A program made the translations under genes and the position numbers. Below are positions 14,709 to 15,746 of a stretch of DNA of 15,746 nucleotides, one piece after another (positions within the stretch are counted from its first letter, which is position 1; every line of letters begins with the position of its first letter). The notes beneath the pieces are model-generated. The model was not told the DNA's origin. It did no database searches and saw only the letters and a list, made by a program, of their open reading frames with translations. Origin of the DNA: Beroe ovata (taxonomy: Eukaryota; Ctenophora; Nuda; Beroida; Beroidae); NCBI GenBank assembly GCA_946803715.1, contig CAMPET010000045.1:33341-49086 (forward strand), given 5' to 3'.

Positions 14709-15466
14709 CTGCCAATGAAAATTGGTACATCAAACACACACGTGCAACCTGTCTTCTACACGTGTGCTGCTGCCCCACTTTGACTTATAATCCACGAATG
14801 GGGGCTGCCGCGATATAAGGGAGAATTGAACCCCTCTTTCATTGGGGGGTTAAACCCCCCCCTCCTCACCAAACGTTGACATGGAGAGTGGAGGGGTCCA
14901 GTTCATCACTAAAACTAGGCAGGTGGGTAAAGCTGTGGAGCGGGTCTGTGGTACTGCACACAGAACTTGTCACTGAAATGCATGATAATGAAATGCATGA
15001 TAAAATGCATGATAATGTTGCATTTCATATGGGTGGTGATACTCAGTTCACCCCAGGTTTAATTTCATAACCTGGAGTTCCAATACCAGGTTGAATGTGA
15101 TTGTGGAATAGTGAACTGTGATGCGCAATGCTGGCACCATATTATCTTGATAAGACCCTGCAAGTTCCCATATACCTGGTGTGTGGATGTAAGGTTTCCC
15201 CTGCACTTGCATGGTGGTGTCAAGATCTGTGAACGTGTTGACAGTATTGTTGAGTGTTGTCTCGTGATTCACTGGTGTCATCGCGGTGTTGGAGTTCTGT
15301 CTCATCAGCTGCGGGAAGAACAATGTTAATAACAACAATGCTGTTAACAATATATGCTGTTAACAGTTCTAATAACATAATGGATGTTTAAGTTTTACAC
15401 GGTGATCATTTTCGGTGTCAACAGAGCTCTTTTGTCAAAACCCGGCCCCTGCCACACGTTAATATT
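14678..15466 (-). CDS. unidentified multi-exon gene, 5' end outside the window
   Basis: Minus-strand exons with matching phases: 15466-15401 (less certain), 15308-15176, 14972-14870 and 14708-14678, ending in TGA (14680-14678). Junctions: phase 0 with a weak GTGTAA donor, phase 1 (G|GTATAT to TTTCAG|TG, making Val) and phase 2 (TG|GTGAGG to TTGGCAG|G, making Trp). Visible segments are NINVWQGPGFDKRALLTPKM, then a Thr/Asn-rich stretch (MTPVNHETTLNNTVNTFTDL), then TDPLHSFTHLPSFSDELDPS, and the end TLHVNVWDGYRAVIAY. NVW occurs in both the first and last parts. I do not recognise the family. The first exon could alternatively terminate a separate gene, since reading through its donor gives Val-stop. 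Tail-to-tail with ataxin-2. Confidence 0.55.
14870..14972 (-). CDS. right gene, penultimate exon
   Basis: 103 nt, TSSVCSTTDPLHSFTHLPSF then SDELDPSTLHVNV. CATTTCAG acceptor, GTGAGG donor. The intron just upstream (14973 onward) has ATGCATGATAA repeats. Confidence 0.62.
14977..15030. repeat. ATGCATGATAA short tandem repeat
   Basis: ATGCATGATAA-type units recur three to four times, within an intron of the right minus-strand gene directly beside its acceptor. Confidence 0.7.
15176..15308 (-). CDS. right gene, Thr/Asn-rich exon
   Basis: 133 nt, LMRQNSNTAMTPVNHETTLN and on to KPYIHTP. Acceptor TTCTTCCCGCAG, donor G|GTATAT. The hydrophobic codons just upstream are the polypyrimidine tract, not a signal peptide. 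Confidence 0.55.
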
Positions 15467-15710
15467 CTGCGATGTCAAAAATTCGGACATTCAGTTTTAG
15501 TTAGATAATTTTCAGTTCTGCGGTTTATACCTCGGTATGAGTATTGAGTATGGAGTTACTAGTTAGCTATCCTCCGATCGGGCACTTTAAACAGATTGTC
15601 GCGTGTATTTGGCAGAGAGCAACACAAAGACATTGTCTTAGAAAGTGTTTGAACTTTGAGCGCATTTTACTGAGTGCAGTTCTCCCCCAAGCACTCGAGT
15701 TTACCCGGGG

Positions 15711-15712
<2 letters not shown>
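15467..15712. other. right edge, no exon recognised
   Basis: Probably an intron or upstream region of the right minus-strand gene. No confident coding frame was seen on either strand. Confidence 0.4.

Positions 15713-15746
<34 letters not shown>
15713..15746 (+). repeat. (GT)n microsatellite running off the window
   Basis: Seventeen GT units from 15713 to the last base, after a run of eight G. The true length is unknown. Confidence 0.95.

Noticed and set aside
15048-15350. Minus-strand 100-codon frame that looks like a secreted protein with signal peptide LLTALLLLTLFF
   Set aside because: The start codon is TTG, and the hydrophobic part is a T-rich polypyrimidine tract ending in CCCGCAG. 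The real coding part begins at 15308 as an internal exon.

Overview
This is a eukaryotic, almost certainly animal, genomic window. Its genes are split by short introns (42 bp to about 1.1 kb) with GT..AG borders. The GC-rich dispersed repeats and compact introns would fit a marine invertebrate such as a sponge, but the species is an inference I cannot test here.

The centre (4890-12777, + strand) holds an essentially complete ataxin-2 (ATXN2/Atx2) gene. Following the splice signals by eye gives a 17-exon coding model (3558 nt, 1185 aa plus stop) in which every intron phase agrees. It carries an N-terminal Lsm domain, an LsmAD domain, long Pro/Gln-rich disordered stretches, a PAM2 motif (SLNPDAVEFKP) for poly(A)-binding protein, and a His/Gln/Pro-rich tail. 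An acceptor 17 bp upstream of the ATG implies at least one upstream non-coding exon that I could not place. Ataxin-2 is a cytoplasmic RNA-binding protein that acts with PABP in mRNA stability, translation and stress or P-body granules.

Two unidentified multi-exon genes lie on the minus strand at either side. The left one (621-1602, five exons seen, 5' end not found) is head-to-head with ataxin-2 across about 3.3 kb. The right one (14678 to at least 15308, probably to 15466, 5' end outside the window) is tail-to-tail with ataxin-2. Neither appears among single-frame ORFs; both were found by joining exons with matching phases. A single exon-like frame lies at 13497-13612.

The intergenic DNA is repeat-rich. 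72-702 is a diverged direct duplication with a 31-bp palindrome at its junction. 3160-3230 is tRNA/SINE-like. 3812-4152 and 13826-14301 hold related repeats in opposite orientation on either side of ataxin-2. The second of these contains two small MITEs (89 and 74 bp) with near-perfect 20-bp terminal inverted repeats and perfect 8-bp target-site duplications. The 1.1-kb fifth intron of the ataxin-2 coding region contains a 12-bp GTATAC minisatellite. No rRNA, CRISPR array or prokaryotic gene was seen.
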